DNA of 64,000 nucleotides from assembly GCA_024500155.1 (NCBI GenBank), contig CM044875.1, positions 19,925,203-19,989,202 on the forward strand, written 5' to 3'. Numbering within the stretch: the first letter of the stretch is position 1; each line of letters starts with the position of its first letter. Of this stretch, positions 10,340 through 21,957 are shown piece by piece. Origin of the DNA: Chenopodium formosanum (lineage: Eukaryota; Streptophyta; Magnoliopsida; Caryophyllales; Amaranthaceae). The position numbers were made by a program, and so were the translations under genes. The notes beneath the pieces were generated by a model, which saw only the letters and a list, made by a program, of their open reading frames with translations, did not search any database and had not been told where the DNA came from.

Positions 10340-13300
10340 CCGGCTTATCTTCATTGGCAAGCTCCTCCACGCCGACTCCTTCTCAGCCACAGCATCCGCG
10401 GCTTCTCCTCGACTGCCTCCCCTTCATTGGTGGGTTTGGCTAAAGCGTCCGTTGGCTCCCCTTTGGTTACCTTCTCTTCCTCAGTTGGCTCGGCCTCGTC
10501 CTCCTCCTCCTCATTATCAGCATCATCGTCTTTCTCGTCCTCAGAGTCGGACGAGGTAACTTCAAGTTCTGGGGGAGGTTGGTCGGCCTTCTCAGCTTCC
10601 TCCTTGAGGCAGACATACTCCAAGCGCTTGGAAAAGTGCTCCTGATGGTAGGCAGTCGTGCCTTCCTTGCTCATCAGCTAGAAGGCCTCGAAGAAATGAC
10701 ACTTGAGTCTCTCCTCGGCCTTGTGCTCAATTTGGACGATTTCCATTGCACTAGGTGGCCGAGGAGCCTTCAGCTTCTCAGACAAGTCAGCCACGAACTT
10801 GTTTAGCTCATCTACCTGAAGCTTGAGGGAGGCCGCCTCGTCTTGGGCGGACTTGAGGGCCTTCTAGGACGAGGATAATTCGGCCTTCAGTTTCTCGGAG
10901 GCTTCGAAGCCCTCCTTCCACTGCGACGCATTTAGGACCGCCTCGTCCCGCTCTTGTTGGAGTGCTTGCCTCGCCAGCTCTTCCCTCTCAAGGGCCTTCC
11001 CTATTTTGATGATATCCTTTGTTTTCCGAGCTGCCTTGCTGGTCAAAGCATTGAGGGCCGTCTCGTAGTGAAGCTTCATGAGGGCGGCGTTGCCAGTGTT
11101 CGCGTCCTCAGCCTTCCTGATTTGGGCCTAGGCTTTCTTGATTCTTTCGTTCTCTTTGTCCTTCCACTCCTAGAAGGCGCAAAGACAAAGGAAGAGCTGC
11201 ATGCAGACAAGTGAAAGTCAGCAAGTATGAAACGTGAGAAATAATCTAAGGAAAAATATGAAGCGGACGCAAGAATGAAAGATATTTACGACGGACACTA
11301 CTAGAAAACAGACAAATTCCGACCGACTGGTTCCGACGGACACGAAATTCCGTCGAAAAAAGTGAAATTTTCGACGGATTTATATTCCGTCAGATATTTA
11401 CGATGAATTCAACAAATCTGTCGAAAATTCGTCGGAATATATGTGCTTTTCGATGGATTTCCCATCGGAATTTACAATTTTCGACGGATTTATAGCCCTT
11501 GGGAATTTCCGACGGAATTTTCCGTCAGAATAAAATAAAAAAAAATTAAAACCCTTTTCACCAAACCTTACTCCATCTTATCTATTTCTGCCTCCCTTAC
11601 TTCTCTCATCTTCTCCTTCTCTTTCTCTCTCCTCTCCTCCTTTTCTTTTCTTGTTATTCTGATGCTACTCCTTTCTTATCCTTCTCTCTCCTCTTCGCCT
11701 TTTCCCATTCGTTCCTGCTGCTATTCTTCTTCCTCTCTCTCTCTCTCTCTTCTTTTTCCTCTTCTCCTTTCCTTTCTCTCTTTTCTTTTCTTTGTCGGCG
11801 GCGAGAAGTTGGGTCACGATACCGGCGTCTTTGAGATAAATTAATGGTGGAGGTGCGGTGTTCTCAAAAAATTAATGGTTATTTGGGTCAAATTTGACCA
11901 TAAAAACTCTAGATATAATGTTTTAATGGTTGAATTTGGTTTAAGAATTTGGCCATATTAAACCAAATTCGAGGTGACATTCAAAGCAAAATTCGATTTT
12001 AAAGGTATGTTTTCATGTTTTTAATTTTTTTCTAATATTGTTTCGTTAATTTTGGGTTTTGGTTGTGGTTTTGGGCGGTAGTTCTTAGTGGGTAGTTGGT
12101 CGGAATATGTAGCGCTATGGTGGTAGTTCTGTATTTTATTTGGGTGGGTTTAGGTGATAGATCTGGGTTAGTTGGGTGGTTTAAGGTGGATGGGTTTGGA
12201 TTAGGTGGGTTTAGATGGTAGATCTGAGCTAGTTGGGTGGGTTAGGGACCTTAGGGTTAGGTGGGTGCGCTGGTGGGTTAAGGTGGTGGGTGGGTGAGTG
12301 CGACTTGTGGGTGAAGGTCGTGGGTGGGTTCGAGTTAGGTGGGTGCGACTGGTAAGTTAAGGTGGTGGGTGGGTGGGTTCGGGTTAAGGTGGTTTAAGGT
12401 GGTGCGACTGGGGGGTTTAGGTGGTGTGTGGGTTCGGGTTAAGGTGATACGATTGGTAGGGTCAAGGCGAGTAAATTGGTTAAGCGTAGTGGCGACGGTG
12501 GCTGGAAGCGATGGTGCGGTGGTTTTTTTTATGTTCTTCCTTGGAGTTTCCGACGGAATTCCCGTCCGGAATTTCCCACGGAATACAGTCCGTCGGAATT
12601 CCTGTCGTTTATTCCGCGGAATTTTTCCCGCTGCTCCTAAGGGACTACCTGTAGCATTGCCTCCCTCGTAGCCTTCCGGTCCATGCCTGTAAGCGACTGG
12701 CCGGGTGGTTTCATATTCATCTCCTCGGTAATGTATTCACACGGCCAAGAAATAGGTCAGAATAAACAAAATAAGTTCAAAAAAAAGTTAAGAACCACGA
12801 CAAGAACCTTACCGTCCGAGAAAGATGGTGGGGTGGGAAGGTTGAAAGCAGGAGGAGGAATGGGTTCGGCCCCCTCTCCGTCCTGGCGACCGAACTGATC
12901 CTCAACTGGCTGAGAGGCAGCTGCCTGCCAATAAGACTTTTTAACTAACTCGACATGCGGAGTCGAGATGGGGCTGGTCGATTTTGCCGGGGTCGACTTA
13001 CCCTCATCGTTCGTTCGAACATACTTTTCGTAGATCGACTCAGTGGTTTGATCTACGGACTTGGAGCCCCCAGTAGGTGATAACCAGGGTGGCTCTCCTT
13101 CGGACTGCTTTGGAGCAGTCCACGACTTCGTCTTGGCCGCTTGAACGTTAGGCGTCCCCTTAGAGGCAATGCTCTTGCGGGAATTGGACGCCTTTCCTTC
13201 CTTCGAAGCAGAGGCCGGCTGCTTCCTTTTCGACCTGGGGCTGGGAGTGGCCAACTAAAAGAAAACAATATGAAGTTAGGGGAAGTCAAGATGGAGCGTC

Positions 13301-13411
13301 CGAGCATGGGTTAGAAGGAAGCCCTTTCCAGAGTCCCAAGTCGGACAAAGAGCCAAGATGGGGTTGTCCGTGTTAAGTCCTGAAGAACTCTTCCAACGTA
13401 TTCCCTCGACA

Positions 13412-13442
<31 letters not shown>

Positions 13443-14845
13443 AAAATTATAAAAGGCAAGCAGACGGACAGTACCTCCTTGGTCTGCTTATACAACTGTT
13501 GACGGGCTTTGTACCGAGCCAAGTCAAGCTCGGACATGTCCACCTCCCCCTTTTGCTCTGGGTCCAGCATGGCTAGAGCTTCGTCTGTGCAAGAAAAAGG
13601 AAAAAGAGTTAGAAAAATTTTCGATATGATTTATTCATGAGTGGTTAAGGTACGAGTCTCCACCTTGGGGGATGTTGCGGTACAGGCTGCATGCCGACAT
13701 AAAAACCGGGTCCCTAAGCTAGTTGGACAAGGGAATCCAGTTTTTAGGCACGGCCACCGACTTGCCGCCCCTAGTTACCCTCTTGACTCCAAAGTAGTCA
13801 AGTTGGTATGCATAGTCTGGATGGATAGGTGCAGCGTTGAACCTATTCATCCGCAAGTTGAACTCCGTGTCCTTTGTCTTAATACGATAGAATCGGTTCT
13901 TCCAATCGCGCCACTTGGATACCCGGCCCATCACCACCAAATGATCCTTGGTGGTGCACAAAATAAACCAGACGTCCGTACACTTGTCCAGGCAGACCAT
14001 AGAGTGCATCTCGCAAAATACTAGGACATCCGGCTTAAAGCCTTGCCTGATGCACGTCACCAAGTATCCAAAGATGTTCAACCAGCTGTTCGGCATCAGC
14101 TGGAAGAGGGCAATGTTGTACTTGTCCAGGAGCTCCTAGACGAACGGATGAAGAGGGAAGCGGAGTCCCACTTCGAGGGCAGCGCGATACACGCTGAAGG
14201 AGTGTCTGCGTGGTCGCTCATTCTCCTAGGCGGCCACTGAATGGGTGCGCTTCGGATGCTTGAGCTCATAATCTTCCCCCGGCATAAGGAAGCTCTTGAA
14301 CTTCTCCAGCCCATCATTAAGAAAGCCTAGGGTCGTGTCTCCAACTGGATAGGCGTACGGATCTTTAATTGTCCGCATTGGCCTCCTCATCAGCCTCCTC
14401 GGCCTCTGGGCTCTCCACCTCTTGATTCTCCGCCTCTCCTTCACTAGGGTGGGGGGCGTCCCCAAACTCTGAGGACAACACGGTGTCCAGCTCAGAGTTT
14501 TAGAGCCCCGGCCGCCTTCGGAGATAGAAACTCCCCCCGGAACTAAGGGCCCTTTGCCCTTATCCTTCCTCCTGGTGTCCGCCTGATTTCTAGGAGGAGG
14601 AGCACTGCGAGATGGCAGGCCGACCTGGTAGTTTGTGGAAGGGGTTGTTTAGGAATTCGAGCGGACGCTCCAACGTCCACCTGAGAATAGGAAGGAGGTT
14701 CTTTCAAAGACTGCAACTCGGCCGGGTCTATGACCGAGTTGGCAAATTGGGGAAAGCGAAGGCCAAGAGCATGTTTGGACGCTTCCCTCCCTGAAGAGAC
14801 GCCTTGCCTCTGGCGTTCTTCGAATGAGGCGGTCACTGCGACCAC
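10340..14845 (-). pseudogene. Decayed antisense gene of the Retand-like element (multi-exon)
   Basis: Read on the minus strand, this matches the preserved gene at 49131-51941 block by block. An N-terminal part (14845-14226, several stops) is followed by a conserved middle. That middle contains 'PLHP', 'MPNSW.NIFGYL', 'WRDWKNRFY' and 'VPKNWIP' (14315-13719). A small exon (13584-13475) and a Ser/Pro-rich exon (13254 to about 12810) follow. After an intron carrying a CACTA remnant comes a coiled-coil exon (11196 to about 10860), and then a strongly acidic C-terminus near 10674-10351. GT/AG splice signals remain at 13474 and 11197. Stops and frame changes make it non-functional. The product resembles plant 'putative gypsy-type transposon' proteins (PF04195-like); its function is not known. 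Confidence 0.75.
11296..12640. mobile_element. Decayed CACTA transposon remnant in an antisense-gene intron
   Basis: The left end reads CACTACTAGAAAA, a CACTA terminal inverted repeat. It is followed by many subterminal copies of TTCCGACGGA in both orientations (11320-11530), and more occur near the right end (12545-12620). A 3-bp GGA precedes the left end and GGA also occurs just after about 12640, a possible target duplication, but the right terminus itself is too worn to place exactly. The middle holds a CT-rich block (11580-11790) and a G-rich block (12060-12480). No transposase is seen. Confidence 0.6.
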
Positions 14846-15207
14846 CGAGCATTCGCTGCCACTAACTGTGGAAGTGTTCGTTCCATTCTAGACTCCTCAA
14901 TCCCAGGCGAACGGCCAGCCTCATGAGGAGAAACAGACGAATCCGAGTATTGAGCTAGATTTAAAAACAAAAAGAAAAATAAAACAAAGTTAAAGAATAA
15001 GAAGAGGAGCATGCGGTTACCTTCGTCCCAGTAGAAAAACTTGGAAAAATCTCGAAGGTTGACCGGAAAATTTAACGACTCTGACCGGAAAAATCAAACG
15101 TACGGCGGAGCTCTTGAAGATTCAAGGAAGAAATCACTTTCTCTCTCTAAAAGATTTGACTTCTCTCTAGAATTCTCAAAGTTCCAAAGTAAGAAAATGA
15201 AGTCAAA

Positions 15208-15222
15208 CATCCTATATTTATA
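15208..15222 (-). promoter_or_regulatory. TATA box for the decayed antisense gene
   Basis: On the minus strand CCTATAAATATAGG lies about 370 bases before the first coding block and between the 3' LTR and the antisense gene. The intact copy has a TATA box in the same place (52171-52180). Confidence 0.5.
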
Positions 15223-15690
15223 GGCAAATTTATGGGGGCAAAATGGAAAAATCATCCTTCCCGCTTAAAAATTCGAACGGTTACTTTTTGAAAAAGTTAA
15301 CCTATAATTCAAATGGTCAAAAAACCCTATTCCGTCACTTTAAACGGAAGAGAAGACGAACAGGTTAACGACACGTCAAAGTAGACAGCCAGGTCAGCCG
15401 AATTTAAATCGTTGTCCCGAAATCCCAGGCAACACGTGTCCTCTCTAAAAAGATAGTCGGCTTGCTGCGTTCGACTAACCTCAGGACCCAAGAAGTGTCC
15501 AAATATAGGAATTACAGGCAAACATGACCAAGCGTCCAGCCCAAGGGAGAAATCCCCCAATAAGAAGAACAATACTGTCCGCATACCAAAGCAATGCTCA
15601 AAATTCTACAAATACTCGTACATGTCCGGACGAGTAGAAAATCAGAGGAGGCGGCCCATAAAGTACGATCCACCCCCTCTAAAGGGCAAA

Positions 15691-16098
15691 TGTTTGGGGC
15701 AAAAATTACCCTAATACGGGGGCCAATCCCCCTCGTGACACGTGGCCCAATCAGAGGGCGACACGTGTCACTATAGGAAGATACCATGTATGCAACCCTT
15801 TAAGAAGGCCCAAATCCCGAGAAAGCCGCAAAACGGCACTTTCCAAGGATCCCCACCCCTATAAATAACCAATCATTTATGATGGGAGGGGTGGATTACG
15901 ACATATCATTTAATAGAGCATAAAATAGCTCCAGCTTCTCTATACTTTCTCTCTCTAGCTTTCCGATTTCAGGTTACTAACTTAACCGTCGGAGGCGAAT
16001 ATTCCGTTGCCGAAATATTCGTGTTTTGCAGGTGTCCAAGTCTACTTGTCAGAAGCACACGACCAGAGTGCAAGGAAATCACAAAATCACCCGAAACA
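15691..16098 (+). mobile_element. 3' LTR of the decayed Retand-like element
   Basis: It starts TGTTTGGGG after the polypurine-like AAAGGGCAAA and ends CCCGAAACA. The block order matches the LTRs at 41173 and 52320: two ACACGTGTCA-type motifs, 'aggcccaaatcccgagaaagccg', a TATA box (15860-15867), 'ggttactaacttaa', and 'ttttgcaggt' near the end. At 408 bp against 494 bp it has lost sequence. No target duplication can be paired because the left end of the element is gone. Confidence 0.8.
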
Positions 16099-17164
16099 AA
16101 AAGGAGTTTTAATTTAACCTATTATAAAGGTTGATTTAATTTAAAGAGGAATTATTGAATTATTTTTATTAAAGCTTTATAAGCATGTTGATAATAATCC
16201 CACTATGTGGATTTGGTTGATAAGACTTTGGATTTGGTATGACCGAGTCTTTTCTTAATAATAGCCTTGCAATATAAGGAGACCAACTTGGGGGGTATGC
16301 ACACTTGGGTGAGGAATTGGATTTTAAAAAAGGATTTGGTTTTATTAATTATTCTTATTGAAATATTGGCTCATTGGAATTGGTTTTAAAAAGAGAAATT
16401 GGTTTCATAAATCATTTTTATTGAATTATTGGATTATTGGAATTATTTTGAGAATATTGAGAATTGGTTTTGAATCATGAGTTTTGGAATTATTGGATTA
16501 ATTATTGGAATTGATTTAAAACCGTGTTTGCAAGTAAATTGGATTACATTATCTTGCACTTACCATACTTAGCTTATTTTGATAATCCGTATTTCCTATT
16601 TGTTTTGGTTTTCCCTGTTTACTTTAATAGTAAGCAATGTTGATTATTTTCAGGCGGAGTCATGAATGAGCATATGGGAATCCCGAGATTTGCTTTACCT
16701 ATTGAGGAATGTTGGTTTTGTCTTTATTTTAATAAGTACTCATAACAATGTTACTATTTTTATAAGCATAAATAAAAGAAGGTTGAGTTTTCAGCTGCAA
16801 GTTTTGTTATTGAGTTAAGTATTTTTGAGTAGCCTTGCATAATCACGCGGCGGTAATACGTCTAAGTTTATCTCTACGGTATAATTATATGTATTATATT
16901 AGTATTTCCGTAGAGGAAGATTTGGGGTGTTAAAGGTAGGGGCTGATTCGGTTCGGTAGCGAGGGTGTGAGCCGTTCAAGGTTCTCGCAGTTGCGGAACT
17001 TGATGCTTTCAAGTCCGAGCTAATCGGTTGAGCGAAGCACGCTTCTAGGATGAGTATTCCTTCTCTCTGTTCTCTCTTCTCTTGTGTTTTGTTTATTTGC
17101 ATGCTTTTGTTTATGTTGTAATTATTATGCATGCGATCTGGTTATTGGGTTTTGTTTCCGCGCG
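16099..17164. other. Unclassified sequence, partly LTR-like
   Basis: No gene is seen. The first 840 bases end in 'gatttggggtgttaaa', a pattern common at the ends of chromovirus LTRs, so a worn LTR is possible. The remaining 230 bases are unassigned and lead into the 3'-truncated LINE. Low-complexity 'ttggaattatt' repeats occupy 16320-16520. Confidence 0.3.
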
Positions 17165-18451
17165 GTGTTGAACACCGCAAAACGTAACACATCTTTAGTA
17201 AGGATGCGCCATGTTTGCTTCGCAAAGAGGGCTTTATTAAATTTCTCATATTCCTCAAACCAAAACCACCTTGCTTTTTCGGAACATACATTTTTTCCCA
17301 AGCCACCCAACTCATCTTTCTCTCATCCCCTTTTTGGCCCCAAAAGAAATTTTGGCACAAATTTTCAACTTCATTTAAGGTACTCAGTGGGATAGAAAAA
17401 CATTGCATTGCATACGTTGGAACTGCTTGGCCTACTGACTTGAGACAAATATTTTTCTTTCCACCTCTTTAGTTTCTTCCGAATTCCACCCCTTTAATTT
17501 CTTCAAATTCTATCCTGAATGTACGTTGGTAATTCTAAGTATTTATCATGTCCTTCGACGGCCTTAAGATAACTTCGTCTGAAGAATGTTTTTTAGTTCT
17601 TGCTCTATGTTTCGACTAAAGGACAACTCAGATTTGTCTATATTTGGTTTCTGATCAGAAGCAACTTCATAAGGGTCCTAAGCACATTGTCAACCCCATC
17701 CTCATTGGCTCGAACAAACAAAAGACTATCATCCGCAAAAAATAAATGGGAAATCGGATTAACATTCTAACCAATTTTAACACCATGAATGAGTCTTTTA
17801 TTTTCAGCATCTCTAAGCAAAGCCGACAAACCTTCTGCACACATAATAAAAATGAAAGGAGATAGCGGATCACCTTGTTTAAGCCCCCGACTTGGTTTAA
17901 AGATTCTTGACGATTTCCCATTCACTAGTACATATCAAAGGATGCAGTGCTAACAGAATGCATAATCAATCCCACAAATTTATCCAGCAAGCCCAATTTT
18001 AACATCATTTTCTCCAAAAAGCTCCATTCACCCGATCATAGGCTTTCTCATATCCAAATTTAAGCCCCAAGTAGACTTTCTTCCCCCTTCTTCTCTTTCC
18101 TCATATAATGAAAACATTCGTATGCAACCAACACATTGTCCGTGATTAATTTACCCAGAACAAAGCCAATCTGAGACTCATGAATTATAGAGGGGAGAAC
18201 TACTTTCAAATGATTAGCAAGCACTTTGGTGACAATTTTGTACATCACATTACACAAACTAATAGGTCTATAATCAACAGGAGACTCATAAATTTTTTAT
18301 TTCAAAATTAACACAATATGAGTCTGATTAATAGAACTTATATCACCATTATTATTGAGAATATCAAGCACTTTCCCAACAAAATCAATCCCAACTATTT
18401 CCCAAAATTTTAAAAGGAAAATAGCTGACATACCATCGGGGCCGGGTGCTT
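17165..18451 (-). pseudogene. L1-type LINE, reverse transcriptase part (3' segment)
   Basis: Read on the minus strand in several frames, this gives the end of a plant L1 open reading frame 2. The segment includes APGPDGM, 'YRPISLCNVMYKIV', a worn GLKQGDPLS-like box and the catalytic FADDSLLF region near 17700. It ends with the 'GGFGLRNMRNLNKALFAKQ' domain near 17150-17300. Stops and frame changes occur throughout. The 3' end is cut near 17165 with no poly(A). It joins upstream to 19099-19886, 21949-21957 and 56212-56355. Confidence 0.8.
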
Positions 18452-19098
18452 TGTTCTTCAATCTTATTATGTCTACTGAGTAGATTAGTTGCTAGGGAGA
18501 AGGGGAAGCATACTTGATTGATGATCATTGCTAGTTGATGATTCTTGATTGATTGAAATGTTGCAATTAAATTGGTTAATATAGTTGTGCATGTGATTGA
18601 TTTGAATAGGAGTGATCAACCTTGATGATTAATCTAGATTTCATTGTAATTTCCAATGACATGAACCCTTGATTTGGGAATTGCTTTAATTGATTTAATT
18701 TGATTGTGATTTTCCTTGTTAGTCATTTTTAGTGAACCCTAGCTTGGTTTATAGGAGATAGCTCTTGAATCCTATTGATTGCAACTATTGTTTTCCTTTG
18801 CAACGTTTGAATCGATTGAGTTTTCTTCTTTTAGCATGATTATTTAGCTTGCAAGTGGAACCTTAATCCCTAGTGTTTATCATATCGATTTTCTACATTG
18901 TTTAGTTGATTGAAACCTTAGTTACAATACAAATTCCCTCTCATTCTTCGAAGTAGCTTGACTATAGGCTATAGCAATCTCCCCCTCATTCCTCGTGGTT
19001 CGACACGGACTTGCCCCTATACTAGCAGTAGGTTTGATTATCTCTTTTGTTTGATTGGAGGTGCTTTAGAATCTAACGACCTAAAATACCCCACATCA
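18452..19098 (-). mobile_element. ~650-bp insert splitting the LINE
   Basis: LINE coding sequence stops within the conserved 'MHP...KAPGPDG' motif and resumes 647 bases later. On the minus strand the insert begins TGATGTGGGG and can be closed at a CA, as an LTR would. It contains a stretch like the region behind gypsy LTRs ('caagtccgtgtcgaaccacgagg'). A clean target duplication was not found, so boundaries are good to a few bases only. Confidence 0.5.
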
Positions 19099-19886
19099 GG
19101 TGCATTTGAAAGAGAGCAACCTGTATTTCATCTGCGGTAAAAGGAGCTGCTAGAGTGTTGTGTTGTCTTTCAGTGACAACCTCCTATACTTTGTCAATAA
19201 CCGGATCCACCTCAACATGAGTATTAGAGGCAAAAAAAACTCTCAAATTAATCCACAAACACTTCAAAATTCTGGTCCTCTTCAATGAATAAGCTGCCAG
19301 CCGCATTTTTTATCTTATTAATGTTGTTCCTCTCTGCTCTTTGCTTTGCTTTCATATGGAAGAAAGTGGAATTTTTTTCACCATTTTTCAACCACTCTTG
19401 ACAAATCCTTTGCTTCTAATACATTTCTTCCCTTCTTTCCCATTCATTCATACGTCATCTAAGGCCCGAATTTGAGCAATCACCTCCTCTGATTGAACCT
19501 CTCTCATGAGACTATCCATCTTTGCTCTACAGTCTTTCATCTCTTTAACAAAATCCCCAAATATGTTGTTGAAGTAAAGGCAATTTTAGAGCACAAATCA
19601 CCTCCACTTTCCCATGCCTCAAAGACAATATTAGCACAATTTTCATTTCGCAACCACTTCTCTTCGAAACATTAAAGCTTCACCTTTTTCTTCTTTTTTT
19701 TAGGGGTGTTCAATGCTTCCTTGACACACAGCAAAATGGGTAAGTGGTCGAATCTCCTTTTGGACAAATACGTGACAAAGGATCCCAGGAAGCATCTCTC
19801 CAACCTTGGTTAGCTAAGTATCTATCCAGTCATTCTTGAACATTCTCATTGCCTTTACGATTATTGGTCCAAGTAAAGTCATGACT
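19099..19886 (-). pseudogene. L1-type LINE, endonuclease to reverse transcriptase linker
   Basis: The minus strand encodes the end of the endonuclease domain ('HDFTWTNNRKGN', 'LDRYLAN') and the linker with 'KNSTFFHMKAKQR' before the reverse transcriptase. Both are typical of plant L1 elements. Frame changes and stops are frequent. The segment ends at the ATGAC target duplication (19882-19886) of the solo LTR that follows. Confidence 0.8.
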
Positions 19887-21943
19887 GTAGACACCTAAAA
19901 ATGTCTCCCCGAAACCAAACCCAATGATGAGCAACCTTTCACCGCCATTATTGGTCTAATTTAGTATTTAATCTAGAAGTGCTTAAATCCATATTCAATC
20001 CAATACATTTTAAAAATCAACCCAATTCTTAGCCCATTTTGCTAAACCATAACTTAATTTCCACTTTTCGTGTCCACATCACAAAACCAAGAGAAACTGA
20101 TTTTTTTTTCCTTATAATTTTGATCCAAATATTATTTGGTTGGATAGGCCTTGAAATAAGCTTTCCAACGATATATCATTAGCCCAATTCCGATATAAAA
20201 CGAAGAAGATATGAGCAAAATACTAAACTCGGCCCAAAATCAACACTCTTTCACTAAAGAGGCCATATCTTAATATAAAAATTATTTTGACCTGATTACA
20301 ATTGGGTTGGAAAGTAGACTTTATAAGCTTTCCAACAATATATTATATGCCTTATTCCGAGTTACGGATCAAAAGTTATCGTAAATTTAAATTCGCGTAA
20401 AAAAACTGGAATTACCGCGCAATAGCTTAAACCACCGCGCCACAGTATAAACTGACGTGGCACGGTGCTTTGTACAGTGACACAGTATTCTTAACCGTGT
20501 CACGGTGCTTTTTCCGTGTCTTTTCCACGTTTTCTCACGCACTTATGAATTCGGACGCAATTTAGGATAACTGTGCATCGCGACACGGTATGGAATACCG
20601 TGCCACGGTGGACTGCGCCGCGTCGCGGCATCCTGTGCCTTGTCACGGCACACATACCGTGACACAGGAAATTCCTGTGTGCTTTTCACGTAGAAAACCT
20701 CACGCGTTTTCTGAACTTAGCCGCATTTTGGGTAAAATTGTCTGCCTCGACAGGGTACTTTTGACCGTGTCACTGCAGACAGTACCGTGACACGGTGTTC
20801 AGTGTCGCATCACGGTACACAAACCGTGTCACGACACTTACTTAGGGTTTTTTTTCGCGACTTTATCTCTTCTAGGGCTCCGTGGAGTCCCCCTGTTCGT
20901 CTCCTCTATAAATACAAACCTCATTTCTGTAGTTCGGGGCACCAAAATCATTCTCTCTTCCTCTCTTCTATACCAGAAATCATTCTCTTCTCTCTCTCTC
21001 ATACTCTAAGCCTTAAACCTATATTCCTAACTACATCATTCTTTCATTAAGCACTCCAAGGAGTCCATACAACACCTGAGGTTCCGTCCTTAAACCAAGG
21101 CGTGAAAGGTAGAACTAACTGAGGGTTTGGACCAAATCAACTCTACTTTTTAATTTAATTGTTTCAATTTGATTTATATTTTTATTGAAGTTACTAACAA
21201 TTTATTCATGATGTAGCAATTTAAAGGAGCGTGCGAAATGTGAGTAATTAATTCATTTAATTACTTATTTTATTTTAATATTTCTAATGATTAGGTTTAT
21301 AATTATTAGATTTGACTAACGATATTATGGTTAAATTGCTTCCAATATTAATGTTGATTTTATTATATTTATCGATCACCATTTTGCATGTTTAAAGGGA
21401 ATATGCAATTGAAAATAACGACTAATAAGATAATTTGGACAACCGGTTTAGGTTCCTTTTTAATATTTTTATTTAATTAAGTGATCACAAATATTTTAGA
21501 ATTATGTGTGTGCATTAATATTCAAACAATTTAGCATAATTATAGTTTGGAGCAAATTGAATCTTTGTTTGCATGCCTTTGCTATTGCAGGAATACTTTT
21601 CGCTATAAGAATCGAGTAGAGGCCAATACGGGCGAATGTGACTCCATGACTCACTTCGTACCATCATCCCCGATCCTCCTTATATGGAGTTAGTAATCTC
21701 ATGGATTATAAATGGGGTGTAACCTTCACGGGTTAATCGTTGTTGCCTTTCGTTGTCCCTTATTGTGGTTGTCTTAAATGATCCGTGAACGGTTTACAAG
21801 TTTCCTAAAAACTTGTTGGCGGCTCCCTACTTTCCTTGTCCCTAATCGTTGTCCCTAATCGTATATGTCAATTCCCACTTGCTAAGAGTGCCAAGCTTAT
21901 TCACAACATGCTTAATATAGGCGCACTTCGAACAACGCCTACA
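19887..21943 (+). mobile_element. Solo Ogre-type LTR with target duplication ATGAC
   Basis: It starts TGTAGACACC and ends GCCTACA. The 5-bp repeat ATGAC flanks it (19882-19886, 21944-21948), and LINE sequence lies on both sides. Length is 2057 bp. Ends and overall block order match the Ogre LTRs at 993, 21958 and 54105, but the region before the 'cctctataaataca' TATA box holds a different palindrome array (20400-20840). No internal region is present, so it arose by LTR-LTR recombination. Confidence 0.9.
20400..20840. promoter_or_regulatory. Array of CCGTGTCACGG palindromes in the solo LTR
   Basis: About a dozen complete or half copies of the palindrome ACCGTGNCACGGT and variants (for example near 20500, 20610, 20790 and 20825) lie in 440 bp ahead of the TATA box near 20900. 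Sister LTRs have a TGTCGC...GCGACA array (993 and 23406 copies) or no array (21958 and 54105 copies) at the same position. Confidence 0.6.
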
Positions 21944-21948
21944 ATGAC

Positions 21949-21957
21949 CAATATACC
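21949..21957 (-). pseudogene. 9-bp LINE sliver between two LTR insertions
   Basis: CAATATACC is LINE sequence: with 56212-56355 and 19882-19886 it completes the 'ELV..VYWSHDFTWTN' endonuclease motif. Its last five bases, ATACC, are the target duplication of the 34-kb insertion. Confidence 0.75.

Noticed and set aside
18452..19098. Solo LTR with target duplication GCACC
   Set aside because: GCACC occurs at both edges of the interrupted LINE, but each copy is explained by LINE coding sequence (MHP and KAP), so it is not accepted as a duplication.
20400..20840. CRISPR-like array
   Set aside because: The CCGTGTCACGG palindromes are short, irregularly spaced and lie in a plant LTR; there are no unique spacers of even length.
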